A stretch of DNA of 64,000 nucleotides from positions 62,001 through 126,000 of the forward strand of contig NZ_FNRQ01000010.1 of NCBI RefSeq assembly GCF_900107685.1. Reading direction: 5' to 3'. Source of the stretch: Paraburkholderia sartisoli. Lineage in GTDB: Bacteria; Pseudomonadota; Gammaproteobacteria; Burkholderiales; Burkholderiaceae. Positions 52,691 through 61,453 of the stretch are shown one piece after another. The position numbers and the translations under genes were made by a program. The notes beneath the pieces were generated by a model. That model was not told the origin of the DNA and did not search any database. It saw only the letters and a list, made by a program, of their open reading frames with translations. Position 1 is the stretch's first letter, and every line of letters begins with the position of its first letter.

Positions 52691-53171
52691 GGAAAACCTT
52701 TTGAATCAGTTTGTTACGGCTGTGCAGCGGGTTGCGCGGCGTCTGGTGAGGGCCGGAGCGCAACAGCCGGAAGGTGAATTCGGGGAAGCGACAAAGAGTA
52801 CGAATCGTGGCGTTGGCTCAATGATCCTGTACTGGTTTTGTACACGAAAAACGCAATTGTAACCCTTTCGGACGCCCCGATTCGTAAGGGTTCGGGCAAT
52901 GCAGGTACCACGGTGATGCGCTTTGGCGACGATCAGATACCACTTTCGCGGTTGCCGGTGATCGGGCAGGCATCCGGTTGCGACCTGGAGAAATTCAGGC
53001 TCACAAGGTGAATATCCATCGCCATTGGGAAAAGCGCTGCCACTGACCACTGCTGTCGAGTCACCCCGCGCCACGCGGATTTTTTTCACCCTCCCGCTTT
53101 TTGCACAACCGCGCTGTCTTTGAAAGGCACTATAGTGAAAGCGGGTTCAGTTCGGCAAAAAAGGGGATGTT
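52691..53171. other. 481-bp region upstream of ychF and the DUF2501 gene
   Basis: This is a divergent intergenic region. A TATAGT hexamer at 53131-53136 could be the -10 element of the DUF2501 gene; no good -35 element accompanies it. An AAGGGG ribosome site precedes ATG 53172. Several minus-strand open frames (for example 52706-53089) have no recognisable protein character, and I do not call them. Confidence 0.5.
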
Positions 53172-53639
53172 ATGAGCAGACGCAGGCATTGCACCGTAGC
53201 GAAGGGGTTTCTGATTGCTGGTTTGCTGTCGATTTCCACAGCCCACGCGCAATTGGGCGGTCTTCTCAATCAAGGCGGAAACAGCGGGTCGACCGGTGGA
53301 CTTGGCAACCTGAGCAGCCTGGGTGGGCTGGGTAACGGACTTTCGTTGCAATCACTGACATCCGGCAGTACAGGCAACGTAGCGGGCGTTCTGCAATTTT
53401 GTATCCAGAACAACTACCTGGCCGGCGGCAGTGCATCGTCGGTCAAGGATTCGCTGATGAGCAAGCTGCCGGGTGGTTCGTCTTCTTCTTCGTCTGACAG
53501 CGGCTACACCGATGGTTCAAAGGGTATCCTGAATAGCGGTGATGGCAAGCAGCTAGACCTGAGCGGCGGTGGCCTGAAACAGCAGATTACAAAGCAGGTG
53601 TGCGACAAGATTCTTGCCCAGGGCAAATCGATGCTGTGA
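53172..53639 (+). CDS. secreted DUF2501 protein
   Basis: The 155-residue protein has a Sec signal peptide (basic RRRHCTVAK, hydrophobic GFLIAGLLSI, cut after AHA near residue 26). A low-complexity Gly/Leu/Ser/Asn region follows (GGLLNQGG, GGLGNLSSLGGLGNGL). The C-terminal half contains VLQFCIQNNYL and KQQITKQVCDKILAQG, with two Cys, typical of DUF2501 (YjjA family). Its function is unknown. A poly-Ser run lies near residues 103-108. It stands alone downstream of a long non-coding region. Confidence 0.85.
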   Translation: MSRRRHCTVAKGFLIAGLLSISTAHAQLGGLLNQGGNSGSTGGLGNLSSLGGLGNGLSLQSLTSGSTGNVAGVLQFCIQNNYLAGGSASSVKDSLMSKLPGGSSSSSSDSGYTDGSKGILNSGDGKQLDLSGGGLKQQITKQVCDKILAQGKSML

Positions 53640-53763
53640 GCATGACGTGTGCAGGTGCATGACCGGTCGCAAAAGCAGTTCGTCATTCCTGATCCACCGG
53701 CAGTGGCGGATACTGCCGGGACCGTACCGTCTGTATTAACTTTCAACTTGAGAGGTGAGTGTC

Positions 53764-53985
53764 ATGGGAATCCTGGATACAGTGGGCAAGATCGCAGGCG
53801 CAGTCGCGGCAGTGGAAGCGACTGAGAAGGTTGACGCGGACGCGTCGCTTTTGACGAAGGGGCTTGCGGCAGTGGCCGGATTTGAAGGCGCAGGTGCGCT
53901 CGAAGCACTGGTGGAGAAGAAGAAAGAAGGCGAGGCGGCTGACGGCACGCAAGACGCGGATAATGCCGAGCCGCCGCAAGCCTGA
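53764..53985 (+). CDS. small acidic protein of unknown function
   Basis: I do not recognise a family. The 73-residue product has an alanine- and glycine-rich amphipathic front (MGILDTVGKIAGAVAAVEATEK), a middle helix (LLTKGLAAVAGFEGAGALEALVEKK) and an acidic disordered tail. No signal peptide is evident. AGAGG eight bases ahead supports ATG 53764; a GTG at 53755 would add three residues. It follows the DUF2501 gene by 124 bp on the same strand. Confidence 0.65.
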   Translation: MGILDTVGKIAGAVAAVEATEKVDADASLLTKGLAAVAGFEGAGALEALVEKKKEGEAADGTQDADNAEPPQA

Positions 53986-54227
53986 TTTCCAGTTGTCCCC
54001 GGGCCATGCGCTTTCAACGCATGGCCCGGCGTCGGTCCATTGACCTGCGCTTGTCCACAGCCTGACAAGCCGCAGCTGTAACCCTTGGCCGCGCGAGTGC
54101 CGCCGTGCGTGCCGTTCCTCATGCCGCATGCGCGCGAATCCGCCGCTGGAGCCGGGCAAACGCCTTGCGCCCTGGAGCGAGGGCAAATGCCGCGCTCGCC
54201 GCATCAGTCCCCGTGAACACCCGCAGC

Positions 54228-54233
54228 TATAAT
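54228..54233 (+). promoter_or_regulatory. consensus -10 element directly before the UbiH-family start
   Basis: TATAAT ends six bases before ATG 54240, so transcription would begin at or next to the start codon. The bases where a -35 element would be expected (54205-54210) do not match. It may be a chance match. Confidence 0.3.
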
Positions 54234-54239
54234 GAGCGG

Positions 54240-55412
54240 ATGACTGTTCACCATCAGACCTTCGACGTTGCCGTGATCGGCGGCGGGCTTGTCGGCAAGA
54301 CCGCCGCGCTCGCGCTGACGCAGGGCGGCAGGCGTGTCGCCCTGCTCGCGCAGACATGCGCGTCGCTTCCCGCCGGTGCCGCGTTCGACGCGCGCGTCTA
54401 TGCGCTTTCCGCGAGTTCGCAGACCCTGCTTGAACGTCTGCGCGTCTGGCAGGCGCTCGACGTTGCGCGCCTGGCGCCGGTCTACGACATGCGCGTTTTC
54501 GGCGATGCGGCTGCCGAACTCCATTTCTCCGCGTTCCAGGCCTCGGTGTCGCAACTGGCGTGGATCGCCGAGTCGTCGCTGATCGAGCGCGCACTGGATG
54601 CCGCGCTGCGGTTCCAGCCCAACCTGACGTGGATCGATTCGCGCGCCCAGGCGCTCGACGTCAAATCCGACGCCGCGTCGATCGGGCTTGCGAACGGCAG
54701 CGTGCTGGAAGCCGATCTTGTCGTCGGCGCGGACGGCGCGCATTCGTGGGTGCGCGCGCAGATCGGCTCGAAGGTCGATCGCCGCGATTACAGACAGACG
54801 GGTGTCGTCGCGAATTTCAAGGCGGCCCGGCCGCACGGCGACACCGCATATCAATGGTTCAGGGAAGGCGAGATCATCGCGTTGCTGCCGTTGCCGGACG
54901 GTCACGTGTCGCTCGTCTGGTCCGCGCAGACGGAGCACGCGCGCGAACTGCTGGAACTCGCGCCCGCGCAGCTCGCGGCCGAAGTCGAACGCGTGACGCA
55001 AAGCCTGCTCGGCCCGCTGGAATGCGTGACGCCGGCGCAGGGTTTTCCGCTCGCGCTGCAAACGGTCGACCGGCTGATCGCGCCGCGCGTCGCGCTGGTC
55101 GGCGACGCCGCGCATCTGATCCATCCGCTCGCCGGTCAGGGCATGAATCTCGGGCTGCGCGACGTCGCCGCGCTCGCCGACGTGATCGCGAAGAAGGAAG
55201 CGTTCCGCGATACTGGCGACACGGTGCTGCTGCGTCGCTACGAGCGCGCGCGTCGCGAGGACATCCGCGCGCTGATGATCGCAACCGATGGCCTGCAGAA
55301 ACTGTTTTCCGTGCCGGGCACCGTGGCCCGGGCGGTGCGCAATACCGGCATGGCGTTTGTCGGCGCGCAGCCGCTGCTCAAGCGCTGGCTTGTTTCCGCG
55401 GCGCTCGGGTAA
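54240..55412 (+). CDS. UbiH/UbiF/VisC/COQ6 family FAD-dependent hydroxylase
   Basis: The 390-residue flavoprotein monooxygenase belongs to the family that hydroxylates ubiquinone precursors. The FAD motif VAVIGGGLVGKTAALAL lies near residue 10, the second FAD motif ADLVVGADGAHSWVR near residue 160, and VALVGDAAHLIHPLAGQGMNLGLRDVAAL near residue 285 carries the GD motif and UbiH signature. Which ring position it modifies (UbiH, UbiF, UbiI or UbiM type) cannot be told. ATG 54240 gives the family N-terminus; an upstream open frame is ignored. It precedes dsbC by 80 bp. Confidence 0.92.
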   Translation: MTVHHQTFDVAVIGGGLVGKTAALALTQGGRRVALLAQTCASLPAGAAFDARVYALSASSQTLLERLRVWQALDVARLAPVYDMRVFGDAAAELHFSAFQASVSQLAWIAESSLIERALDAALRFQPNLTWIDSRAQALDVKSDAASIGLANGSVLEADLVVGADGAHSWVRAQIGSKVDRRDYRQTGVVANFKAARPHGDTAYQWFREGEIIALLPLPDGHVSLVWSAQTEHARELLELAPAQLAAEVERVTQSLLGPLECVTPAQGFPLALQTVDRLIAPRVALVGDAAHLIHPLAGQGMNLGLRDVAALADVIAKKEAFRDTGDTVLLRRYERARREDIRALMIATDGLQKLFSVPGTVARAVRNTGMAFVGAQPLLKRWLVSAALG

Positions 55413-55492
55413 AGGGCGCCTGCGTCTCACACGAATCCACACCGCACATTTGAAAGGCACGCCACGTGCGTGCAACCGCTCAGGAATTGAAC

Positions 55493-56218
55493 ATGCAAAA
55501 ACGTATCCGCATCGCGACGCTGGCACTGGCCGTCGTCGTCACCGCACTCGGCTGCTCCGCGCAGGCCGACCAGACCACCGACAAGCTCAAGGCCACGCTG
55601 CAGCCGCGCCTTGGCGACGCCACGATCAAGAGCGTCTCGAAGTCGCCGATTGCCGGGCTCTACGAAGTGAATCTCGGCACGCAGATCCTCTACAGCGATG
55701 CCAATGGCGACTATCTCGTGCTCGGCGACATCGTCGACGCGAAAACGCGGACGAACGTCACGGAAGCGCGTCTGGCCGAAACCAACAAGATCGATTTCGC
55801 GAGCCTGCCGTTCGGCAACGCGGTGAAAGTCGTGAAGGGCAACGGCGCGCGCAGGATCGCCGTGTTCTCCGACCCGAACTGCCCGTACTGCAAGCAGCTC
55901 GAAACGACGCTCAAGTCGATCGATAACGTGACGGTCTACACGTTCCTCTATCCGGTGCTTTCGCCCGATTCGGCGGTGAAATCGAAGTCGATCTGGTGTT
56001 CGGGCGATCGCGCGAAGGCGTGGGAAGCGTGGATGCTCGACCACCGCGCGCCGACGGCCGCCGGCACCTGCGACACCACCGCGATCGACAAGAACCTCGC
56101 GCTTGGCCAGCAGATGAACGTCAACGGCACGCCGACGGTGTTTCTCGCCGACGGCCGCCGCCTGCCGGGCGCCGTGCCGGCAGACCGGCTCGACAAGGAA
56201 CTGTCCGCCGTCCGCTAA
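55493..56218 (+). CDS. dsbC: thiol:disulfide interchange protein DsbC
   Basis: DsbC is the periplasmic disulfide isomerase. The 241-residue precursor has a Sec signal peptide cut after about residue 25 (CSAQA-D), an N-terminal dimerisation domain (LQPRLGDATIKSVSKSPIAGLYEVNLG) and a thioredoxin-fold domain with the active site CPYC at 130-133 (DPNCPYCKQLE) and cis-Pro in NGTPTVF. The other two Cys (in SIWCSGDRAKAW and GTCDTT) form the structural disulfide. AGGAA before ATG 55493 decides the start. Confidence 0.95.
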   Translation: MQKRIRIATLALAVVVTALGCSAQADQTTDKLKATLQPRLGDATIKSVSKSPIAGLYEVNLGTQILYSDANGDYLVLGDIVDAKTRTNVTEARLAETNKIDFASLPFGNAVKVVKGNGARRIAVFSDPNCPYCKQLETTLKSIDNVTVYTFLYPVLSPDSAVKSKSIWCSGDRAKAWEAWMLDHRAPTAAGTCDTTAIDKNLALGQQMNVNGTPTVFLADGRRLPGAVPADRLDKELSAVR

Positions 56219-56309
56219 CCGATCGTACGTGTCGCATGTGTCGAACAGGAGGCGCGTCGTGCGCCTCCTGCCGTTTTAACGCCCCGCTTACTGCCTGGAT
56301 GTCCCGCCG

Positions 56310-58100
56310 ATGAAGCCGATCCGCTACACCATCGTCCCGAAGCAACCCGCCGCCCATCTGTTCGAAGTGACCGTGACCGTTGCCGATCCTGATCCGGCCG
56401 GGCAGTCCTTCATGCTGCCGGTGTGGATTCCGGGCAGCTACATGGTCCGCGAGTTCGCCCGCAATATCGTGACGCTGCGCGCCTTCAACGAAGCGGGCCG
56501 CAAGGTGCGCATCGAGAAAACCGACAAGCACACGTGGCGCGCCGCCCCCGTCGAGGGTGAGCTGACGCTGCGCTACGAGGTGTATGCGTGGGATCTGTCG
56601 GTGCGCGCCGCGCATCTCGATGACACGACCGGCTTCTTCAACGGCACGAGCGTGTTTCTGTCGCCGCTCGGCCATGAAGCGGCGCCGTGCGTGGTCGATA
56701 TCCAGAAGCCGGCAGGCGAGTCGTATCGCCGGTGGCGCGTCGCGACCGCGGTGCCCGAAGCGCGCGGCACGAAGCGTCATGGTTTTGGCGAGTATCGCGC
56801 GCAGAACTATGACGAGCTGGTCGATCATCCGGTTACGCTCGGCGAATTCGCGCTCGCCACGTTCAGCGCGCATGGCGTGCCGCACGATATCGTGATCTCG
56901 GGGCGCACCGTTACCGTCGATATGGCGCGCCTCGCCGCCGACCTGAAGCGAATCTGCGAAGCGCAGATCGCGCTTTTCGAGCCGAAGTCGAAGAAGGCGC
57001 CGGTCGATCGCTATGTGTTCATGACGCAGGTGGTCGGCGACGGCTACGGCGGGCTCGAGCATCGCGCGTCGACGGCGCTGATCTGCAGCCGCGCCGATCT
57101 GCCGGTCACGGGCCGCCCGGAAACGACCGAAGGCTACCGGACGTATCTCGGCCTGTGCAGCCACGAGTATTTCCATACGTGGAACGTGAAGCGCATCAAG
57201 CCGGCCGCGTTCGCGCCGTACGACCTGACGCGCGAGAACTACACGTCGTTGCTGTGGCTCTTCGAGGGTTTCACGTCTTACTACGACGACCTGATCCTGG
57301 TGCGCACCGGGTTGATCACGCAGGACGAATATTTCGGCCTCGTCGGCAAGGTGGTCGGCGGCGTGCAGCGCTGCAGCGGGCGTCTGAAGCAGTCGGTCGC
57401 CGAAAGCTCGTTCGACGCGTGGGTCAAGTACTATCGTCAGGACGAAAACGCGCCGAACGCGATCGTCAGTTATTACACGAAGGGATCGCTCGTCGCGCTG
57501 TGCCTCGATCTGGAAATCCGCGCGCAAACCGGCAACCGCAAATCGCTCGACGACGTGATGCGTCTCCTGTGGCAACGCTTCGGTCGCGATTTCTATCGTG
57601 GCAAGCCGGTTGGCCTGCCGGAGACGGAAATCGAGGCGCTTTTCGCCGAGGCGACGGGCGTCAACGTCGCCCGTCTGCTCGACCAGGCTGCGTACGGCAC
57701 CCGCGATCTGCCGCTCGAATCGATGCTCGCGCCGTTCGGCGTGAGCATCGCGCCGGAGCCGGACAAGAACGGCAAGCCGTCGCTGGGCGTGCGCGTGCGC
57801 GGCAGCGCCGACTGCACGCTCGCCGCCGTGCATGACGGCAGCGCGGCGCAGAAGGCGGGCCTGTCGGCCGGCGACGTGGTGATCGCAATCGACGGCCTGC
57901 GCGTCACCGGCTCGAATCTGGATGCGCTGCTGGCGCGTTACCTGCCGGGCGCGAAGGTCGAAGTCCACGCGTTTCGTCGCGACGAGCTGCGCACCGCGCA
58001 GGTGAAGCTGGATGCGCCGGACGTCGCGCGCTACTCGCTTTCAGTGACCGATAAGCGCGTCGCGGCGCGGAACTGGCGCGAGCGCTGGCTGGGGAAATGA
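56310..58100 (+). CDS. M61 family glycyl aminopeptidase-like metallopeptidase with PDZ domain
   Basis: The 596-residue protein belongs to peptidase family M61. The N-terminal beta-rich domain (about 1-170) contains PVWIPGSYMVREFARNI, a family hallmark. The gluzincin domain has the zinc motif HEYFH at 285-289 in CSHEYFHTWNVKRIKP and a downstream Glu in WLFEGFTSYYDDL. A PDZ domain near residues 490-565 (AVHDGSAAQKAGLSAGDVVIAIDGLRV) follows. No signal peptide is visible, so it is probably cytoplasmic. It follows dsbC by 91 bp. Confidence 0.93.
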   Translation: MKPIRYTIVPKQPAAHLFEVTVTVADPDPAGQSFMLPVWIPGSYMVREFARNIVTLRAFNEAGRKVRIEKTDKHTWRAAPVEGELTLRYEVYAWDLSVRAAHLDDTTGFFNGTSVFLSPLGHEAAPCVVDIQKPAGESYRRWRVATAVPEARGTKRHGFGEYRAQNYDELVDHPVTLGEFALATFSAHGVPHDIVISGRTVTVDMARLAADLKRICEAQIALFEPKSKKAPVDRYVFMTQVVGDGYGGLEHRASTALICSRADLPVTGRPETTEGYRTYLGLCSHEYFHTWNVKRIKPAAFAPYDLTRENYTSLLWLFEGFTSYYDDLILVRTGLITQDEYFGLVGKVVGGVQRCSGRLKQSVAESSFDAWVKYYRQDENAPNAIVSYYTKGSLVALCLDLEIRAQTGNRKSLDDVMRLLWQRFGRDFYRGKPVGLPETEIEALFAEATGVNVARLLDQAAYGTRDLPLESMLAPFGVSIAPEPDKNGKPSLGVRVRGSADCTLAAVHDGSAAQKAGLSAGDVVIAIDGLRVTGSNLDALLARYLPGAKVEVHAFRRDELRTAQVKLDAPDVARYSLSVTDKRVAARNWRERWLGK

Positions 58101-58165
58101 CACGCGCGGAGCCGGCGGCCGGGCGTCAGCGTTCTGAAAGTGACAAAATCCCGGGTTGAAGAGGG

Positions 58166-58193
58166 CGGATTGTTCTACCCATGCAACAATCCG
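58166..58193. promoter_or_regulatory. perfect 9-bp dyad upstream of azoR
   Basis: CGGATTGTT (58166-58174) and AACAATCCG (58185-58193) form a perfect inverted repeat with a 10-bp spacer, centred about 100 bp before the azoR start. It has the form of an operator for a dimeric regulator, such as MarR, HxlR or LysR types. No regulator gene is adjacent. Confidence 0.55.
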
Positions 58194-58280
58194 TCGCCCG
58201 CAGGGTACTTTTTCCCGGGCGGGTAAAAAAACACAATGGCTCCACTCGCGCAACACTGCGCGCCCCAACTGGAGTCAACC

Positions 58281-58877
58281 ATGACCACGATTCTGCAAAT
58301 CAACTCGGCAGCCCGCTCGCAAGGCGCGAATTCGACGCTGCTTGCCAACGAACTGACCGCAAAGCTGCAACAGTCGAACCCGGGCGCGCAAGTCGTCGTC
58401 CGTAACCTGCAGGCTGAGCCGCTGCCCCACCTGGACGACACGATCCTCGGCGCGTTCTTCACGCCGGCCGAGCAACGCACGCCGGAACAGAGCGCCATCG
58501 CCGCGCGCAGCGAAGCGCTGATCAACGAACTGCAGGCCGCCGACATCGTCGTCATCGCCGCTCCCCTGTATAACTTCGGCGTGTCGTCGCAGCTGAAGAC
58601 GTACTTCGACTTCATCGCACGCGCTGGCATCACGTTCAAGTACGGCGCGAACGGTGCGGAAGGCCTCGTGACGGGCAAGAAAGTACACGTCGTCTCGGCG
58701 CGTGGCGGCAAGTACGTCGGCACGCCGGGCGACAGCCAGACGCCGTACCTGAAGACGTTCCTCGGCTTCCTCGGCATGACCGACGTGAACTTCATCTACG
58801 CCGAAGGCCTGAACATGGGTCCGGAAGTCGCCAACGCCGCACTCGCCGGCGCGCGCGAAGCGATCGCTGCAGCGTAA
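58281..58877 (+). CDS. azoR: FMN-dependent NADH-azoreductase
   Basis: AzoR is a flavodoxin-fold enzyme reducing quinones and azo dyes by two-electron transfer with NADH. The 198-residue protein shows ILQINSAARSQGANSTLLANEL (FMN phosphate loop), AAPLYNFGVSSQLKTYFDFIARAGITFKY (ribityl and active-site region), and VHVVSARGGKY. GGAG before ATG 58281 supports this start over the longer frame from 58236. It stands alone, with an upstream dyad and a downstream terminator. Confidence 0.95.
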   Translation: MTTILQINSAARSQGANSTLLANELTAKLQQSNPGAQVVVRNLQAEPLPHLDDTILGAFFTPAEQRTPEQSAIAARSEALINELQAADIVVIAAPLYNFGVSSQLKTYFDFIARAGITFKYGANGAEGLVTGKKVHVVSARGGKYVGTPGDSQTPYLKTFLGFLGMTDVNFIYAEGLNMGPEVANAALAGAREAIAAA

Positions 58878-58925
58878 GGGTTCACCTTCCATGCGAGGCT
58901 GAGGTTTCAGTCTCGCGGGAAACAG

Positions 58926-58960
58926 AAACGCCACGGGGTTTTCACCGCGTGGCGTTTTTT
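58926..58960. terminator. bidirectional terminator between azoR and ung
   Basis: A 10-bp perfect stem AAACGCCACG/CGTGGCGTTT (58926-58935 with 58948-58957), followed by T bases and preceded on the other strand by AAA. It separates azoR (plus) from the minus-strand ung-cyth-trp cluster. Confidence 0.92.
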
Positions 58961-59022
58961 GTTTCTGGACCCGCTGTGTCGCCGGGTTTTGACTCGCGAA
59001 TAATCACGCGGAGTGCGCGTGG

Positions 59023-59847
59023 TCAGGCCAGCGTTTGGGCTTCGTCGGGGAGGCGCCAGTCGATCGGCGTCCGGCCATGCTGTTCGAGATATTCATTGGC
59101 CAGCGCGAAATGCCGGCAACCGAGAAAGCCGCGGTGTGCCGACAGCGGCGACGGATGAGGCGCTTCGAGCACGTAGTGCGAACGTCCGCCAAGCAGCGCG
59201 CGTTTCGCCTGCGCATGTGCGCCCCACAGCATGAAGACGAGCCCTTCGTGACGCATCGCGAGTTCGTGGATCAGCGTGTCGGTGCATTTTTCCCAGCCGC
59301 GCTTTGCGTGGCTCGCGGCCGAGTCGCGTTCCACCGTCAGCACCGTGTTCAGCAGCAGGACGCCCTGTCGCGCCCACGTGTCGAGGCAGCCGTGGCGCGG
59401 CGGTTCATAGCCGAAATTCGCGGCGATTTCCTTGAAGATATTGCGCAGCGACGGCGGCGGACGCACCGCCGGCGGCACCGAGAACGCGAGTCCGTGCGCT
59501 TGCGGCGTGCCGCGATCCTCGCCGTGATACGGGTCTTGTCCGAGGATCACGATTTTCACGTCGCCGGGGCTCGTCAGGCGCAGCGCGCGGAACACGTCGG
59601 CCGGATAGACGGTTTTGCCGGCCGCGCGCTCGGCGTCGACGAACGCGCACAACGGCGCATAGGCGTCGCTCTCGGTGAACGGTTTCAGGTGCTGGCGCCA
59701 CGCGGTGGGCAACGCGTCGAACTGGGCTTCGAGCGCGGCGGTGGCAACCGGTGCCGGTTGTGCGGGCGATGCGGGTTGCGCAGCGGACGCATCGCCAAAA
59801 AGCGAAGCCTGCGATGAAGAGGAGCGGGGGCGGGGGGCGGAGGTCAT
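59023..59847 (-). CDS. ung: uracil-DNA glycosylase
   Basis: Ung removes uracil from DNA (family 1). The 274-residue protein has the water-activating loop GQDPYHG (103-109, catalytic Asp105), FKEIAANFGYEPPRHGCLDTWARQGVLLLNTVLTVE (uracil-binding region), LVFMLWGAHAQ, and HPSPLSAHRGFLGCRHF (DNA-intercalation loop with catalytic His). The first 50 residues are a proline/alanine/serine-rich extension longer than in E. coli Ung. ATG 59847 is preferred to an upstream start at 59868. Confidence 0.95.
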   Translation of the reverse strand: MTSAPRPRSSSSQASLFGDASAAQPASPAQPAPVATAALEAQFDALPTAWRQHLKPFTESDAYAPLCAFVDAERAAGKTVYPADVFRALRLTSPGDVKIVILGQDPYHGEDRGTPQAHGLAFSVPPAVRPPPSLRNIFKEIAANFGYEPPRHGCLDTWARQGVLLLNTVLTVERDSAASHAKRGWEKCTDTLIHELAMRHEGLVFMLWGAHAQAKRALLGGRSHYVLEAPHPSPLSAHRGFLGCRHFALANEYLEQHGRTPIDWRLPDEAQTLA

Positions 59848-59931
59848 GGCGGGGAAGTGTCGCAGCAAACGACGCGTAGCTCAAGGTGGCGTTTGCCGCG
59901 CGCCGCTTCGAGGTTCGTCGCGCCGTGCGGG

Positions 59932-60558
59932 TTACTGTTCGCGCAGCCGGTAACCACGCTGCGCCTTGCTGACGTCATCCGGCGCGAGCCCCGGAATGTT
60001 TGCCGACAACACCTGAGCCAGCGCGTGAAGCGCCGCTTCATCGCCGTTTTTCAGTTCGAGCTCGATTTCGGAAATCGGCGCGCGACGCGTTTCGCCGTTC
60101 ACATCGGCAATCACTTCGCCCAGGTCGATCGCCGCTTCGATGTCGGCACCGTCGTGCCGCGCCTGCCACAGCGTGCGCGTGAAGTTCGTGCGAAACAGTT
60201 CGATGAGGCCTGGCGCCGCCTCGCGCAACGCTGCCGCGACGTCCGGCACTTCGCAGGCGCGCAGCAATGCGTCGATTTCCAGCGCGTCGCCCGCGACGGG
60301 CATTTCCCACTCGTGACGGCTGTGCAGGCCGCCTTTCGCCGAACCGGCTGTCTTGAACGTCTGCAGCCAGCCATCGGGCGTGCGGCGTAGCCGCAGCGCG
60401 CTTTTCGAGCGCGCCAGCGTCAGGCCGGGCGTGTCGAAATAGATGTTCTCGAGCGTGACGTCGCGCCCGGCTACACCCGTGTGCGCGACGAAAAACGCGC
60501 TTGCCGCGTCGATCTGTCCGGCTGGCAGCGCCAGCTTGATTTCACTCTCGATGCCCAT
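59932..60558 (-). CDS. CYTH domain protein (triphosphate tunnel metalloenzyme)
   Basis: The 208-residue protein is a single CYTH domain. The start MGIESEIKLAL carries the signature ExExK motif (ESEIK). Basic and acidic tunnel residues lie in YFDTPGLTLARSKSALRLRRTPDG, TFKTAGSAKGGLHSRHEWE, and EIELELKNGD. Such enzymes hydrolyse inorganic or nucleoside triphosphates. The CHAD domain found in E. coli YgiF is absent. It lies between ung and trpC with gaps of about 80 bp and may be on the trp transcript. Confidence 0.9.
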   Translation of the reverse strand: MGIESEIKLALPAGQIDAASAFFVAHTGVAGRDVTLENIYFDTPGLTLARSKSALRLRRTPDGWLQTFKTAGSAKGGLHSRHEWEMPVAGDALEIDALLRACEVPDVAAALREAAPGLIELFRTNFTRTLWQARHDGADIEAAIDLGEVIADVNGETRRAPISEIELELKNGDEAALHALAQVLSANIPGLAPDDVSKAQRGYRLREQ

Positions 60559-60636
60559 CCTGTGCCCCGTTCGATCCGGCCCGGCGGAGTGGAAGCTGCT
60601 CCGCCATATGCGCCGAACTCAATCTGCTCTTCGCGC

Positions 60637-61422
60637 TCAGAAAAACATCCGCGCGAGTTCGGCGCCCGGCTGTTCCGCGCGCATGAACGCTTCGCCGACG
60701 AGGAACGTATGCACGTCCATCGCACGCAGCCGCTCGACGTCGACGCGCGACAGAATGCCCGATTCGGTCACGACGATACGGTCGTCCGGAATCGATTCGA
60801 GCATGCCGATCGTCGTGTCGATCGACGTTTCGAACGTGCGCAGATTGCGGTTGTTGATGCCCATCAATGGTGTCTTCAGCGTGAGCGCTTCCATCAGCTC
60901 GTTGCTGTCGTGTACTTCGACGAGCACCGCGAGCCCCAGCGAATGCGCGAACGCTTCGAGATCCTGCATCTGCGACGTTTCGAGCGCCGCGGCGATCAGC
61001 AGGATCGCGTCGGCGCCCATCGCGCGCGCCTCGACGATCTGGTACGGATCGATGATGAAGTCCTTGCGCAGCACCGGCAGCGCGCAGGCGGCGCGCGCTT
61101 CTTCCAGATACGCCGCGCTGCCCTGGAAGAACTGCGCGTCCGTCAGCACGGAAAGGCACGCCGCGCCGTGGCTTTCGTACGAACGGGCGATCTCGGCGGG
61201 CACGAAGTGTTCGCGCAATATGCCTTTCGACGGGCTGGCTTTTTTCACCTCGGCGATGACCGCCGCGAGGCCGGCTGCGTGCTTCGCGCGCAATGCGCCG
61301 ACGAAGTCGCGCCGGTCGCGCGCCGACGCTTCGAGCCGTAACTCTTCAAACGGCGCGCTCATTTGCGCGGCGCGGATTTCTTCGCGCTTGACCGCGATGA
61401 TGCGTTCCAGAATGTCGCTCAT
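60637..61422 (-). CDS. trpC: indole-3-glycerol phosphate synthase
   Basis: TrpC cyclises CdRP to indole-3-glycerol phosphate. The 261-residue TIM-barrel enzyme shows AVIAEVKKASPSKGIL (catalytic Lys and phosphate region), VLTDAQFFQGS, LPVLRKDFIIDPYQI, LIAAAL, and GINNRNLRTFE near the end. It is monofunctional, not fused to TrpF as in enterics. It lies 31 bp downstream of trpD. Confidence 0.96.
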   Translation of the reverse strand: MSDILERIIAVKREEIRAAQMSAPFEELRLEASARDRRDFVGALRAKHAAGLAAVIAEVKKASPSKGILREHFVPAEIARSYESHGAACLSVLTDAQFFQGSAAYLEEARAACALPVLRKDFIIDPYQIVEARAMGADAILLIAAALETSQMQDLEAFAHSLGLAVLVEVHDSNELMEALTLKTPLMGINNRNLRTFETSIDTTIGMLESIPDDRIVVTESGILSRVDVERLRAMDVHTFLVGEAFMRAEQPGAELARMFF

Positions 61423-61453
61423 GGATATCTCGATGCCGAAGTTATTGCTTGAG

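Noticed and set aside
52706..53089. 127-codon minus-strand gene upstream of ychF
   Set aside because: No family resemblance, no ribosome site, and it fills the divergent promoter region; overlapping frames compete without a clear winner.
56121..57968. 615-codon minus-strand open frame
   Set aside because: It is antisense to the M61 peptidase, which has the HEYFH motif; the frame has no protein-like character.
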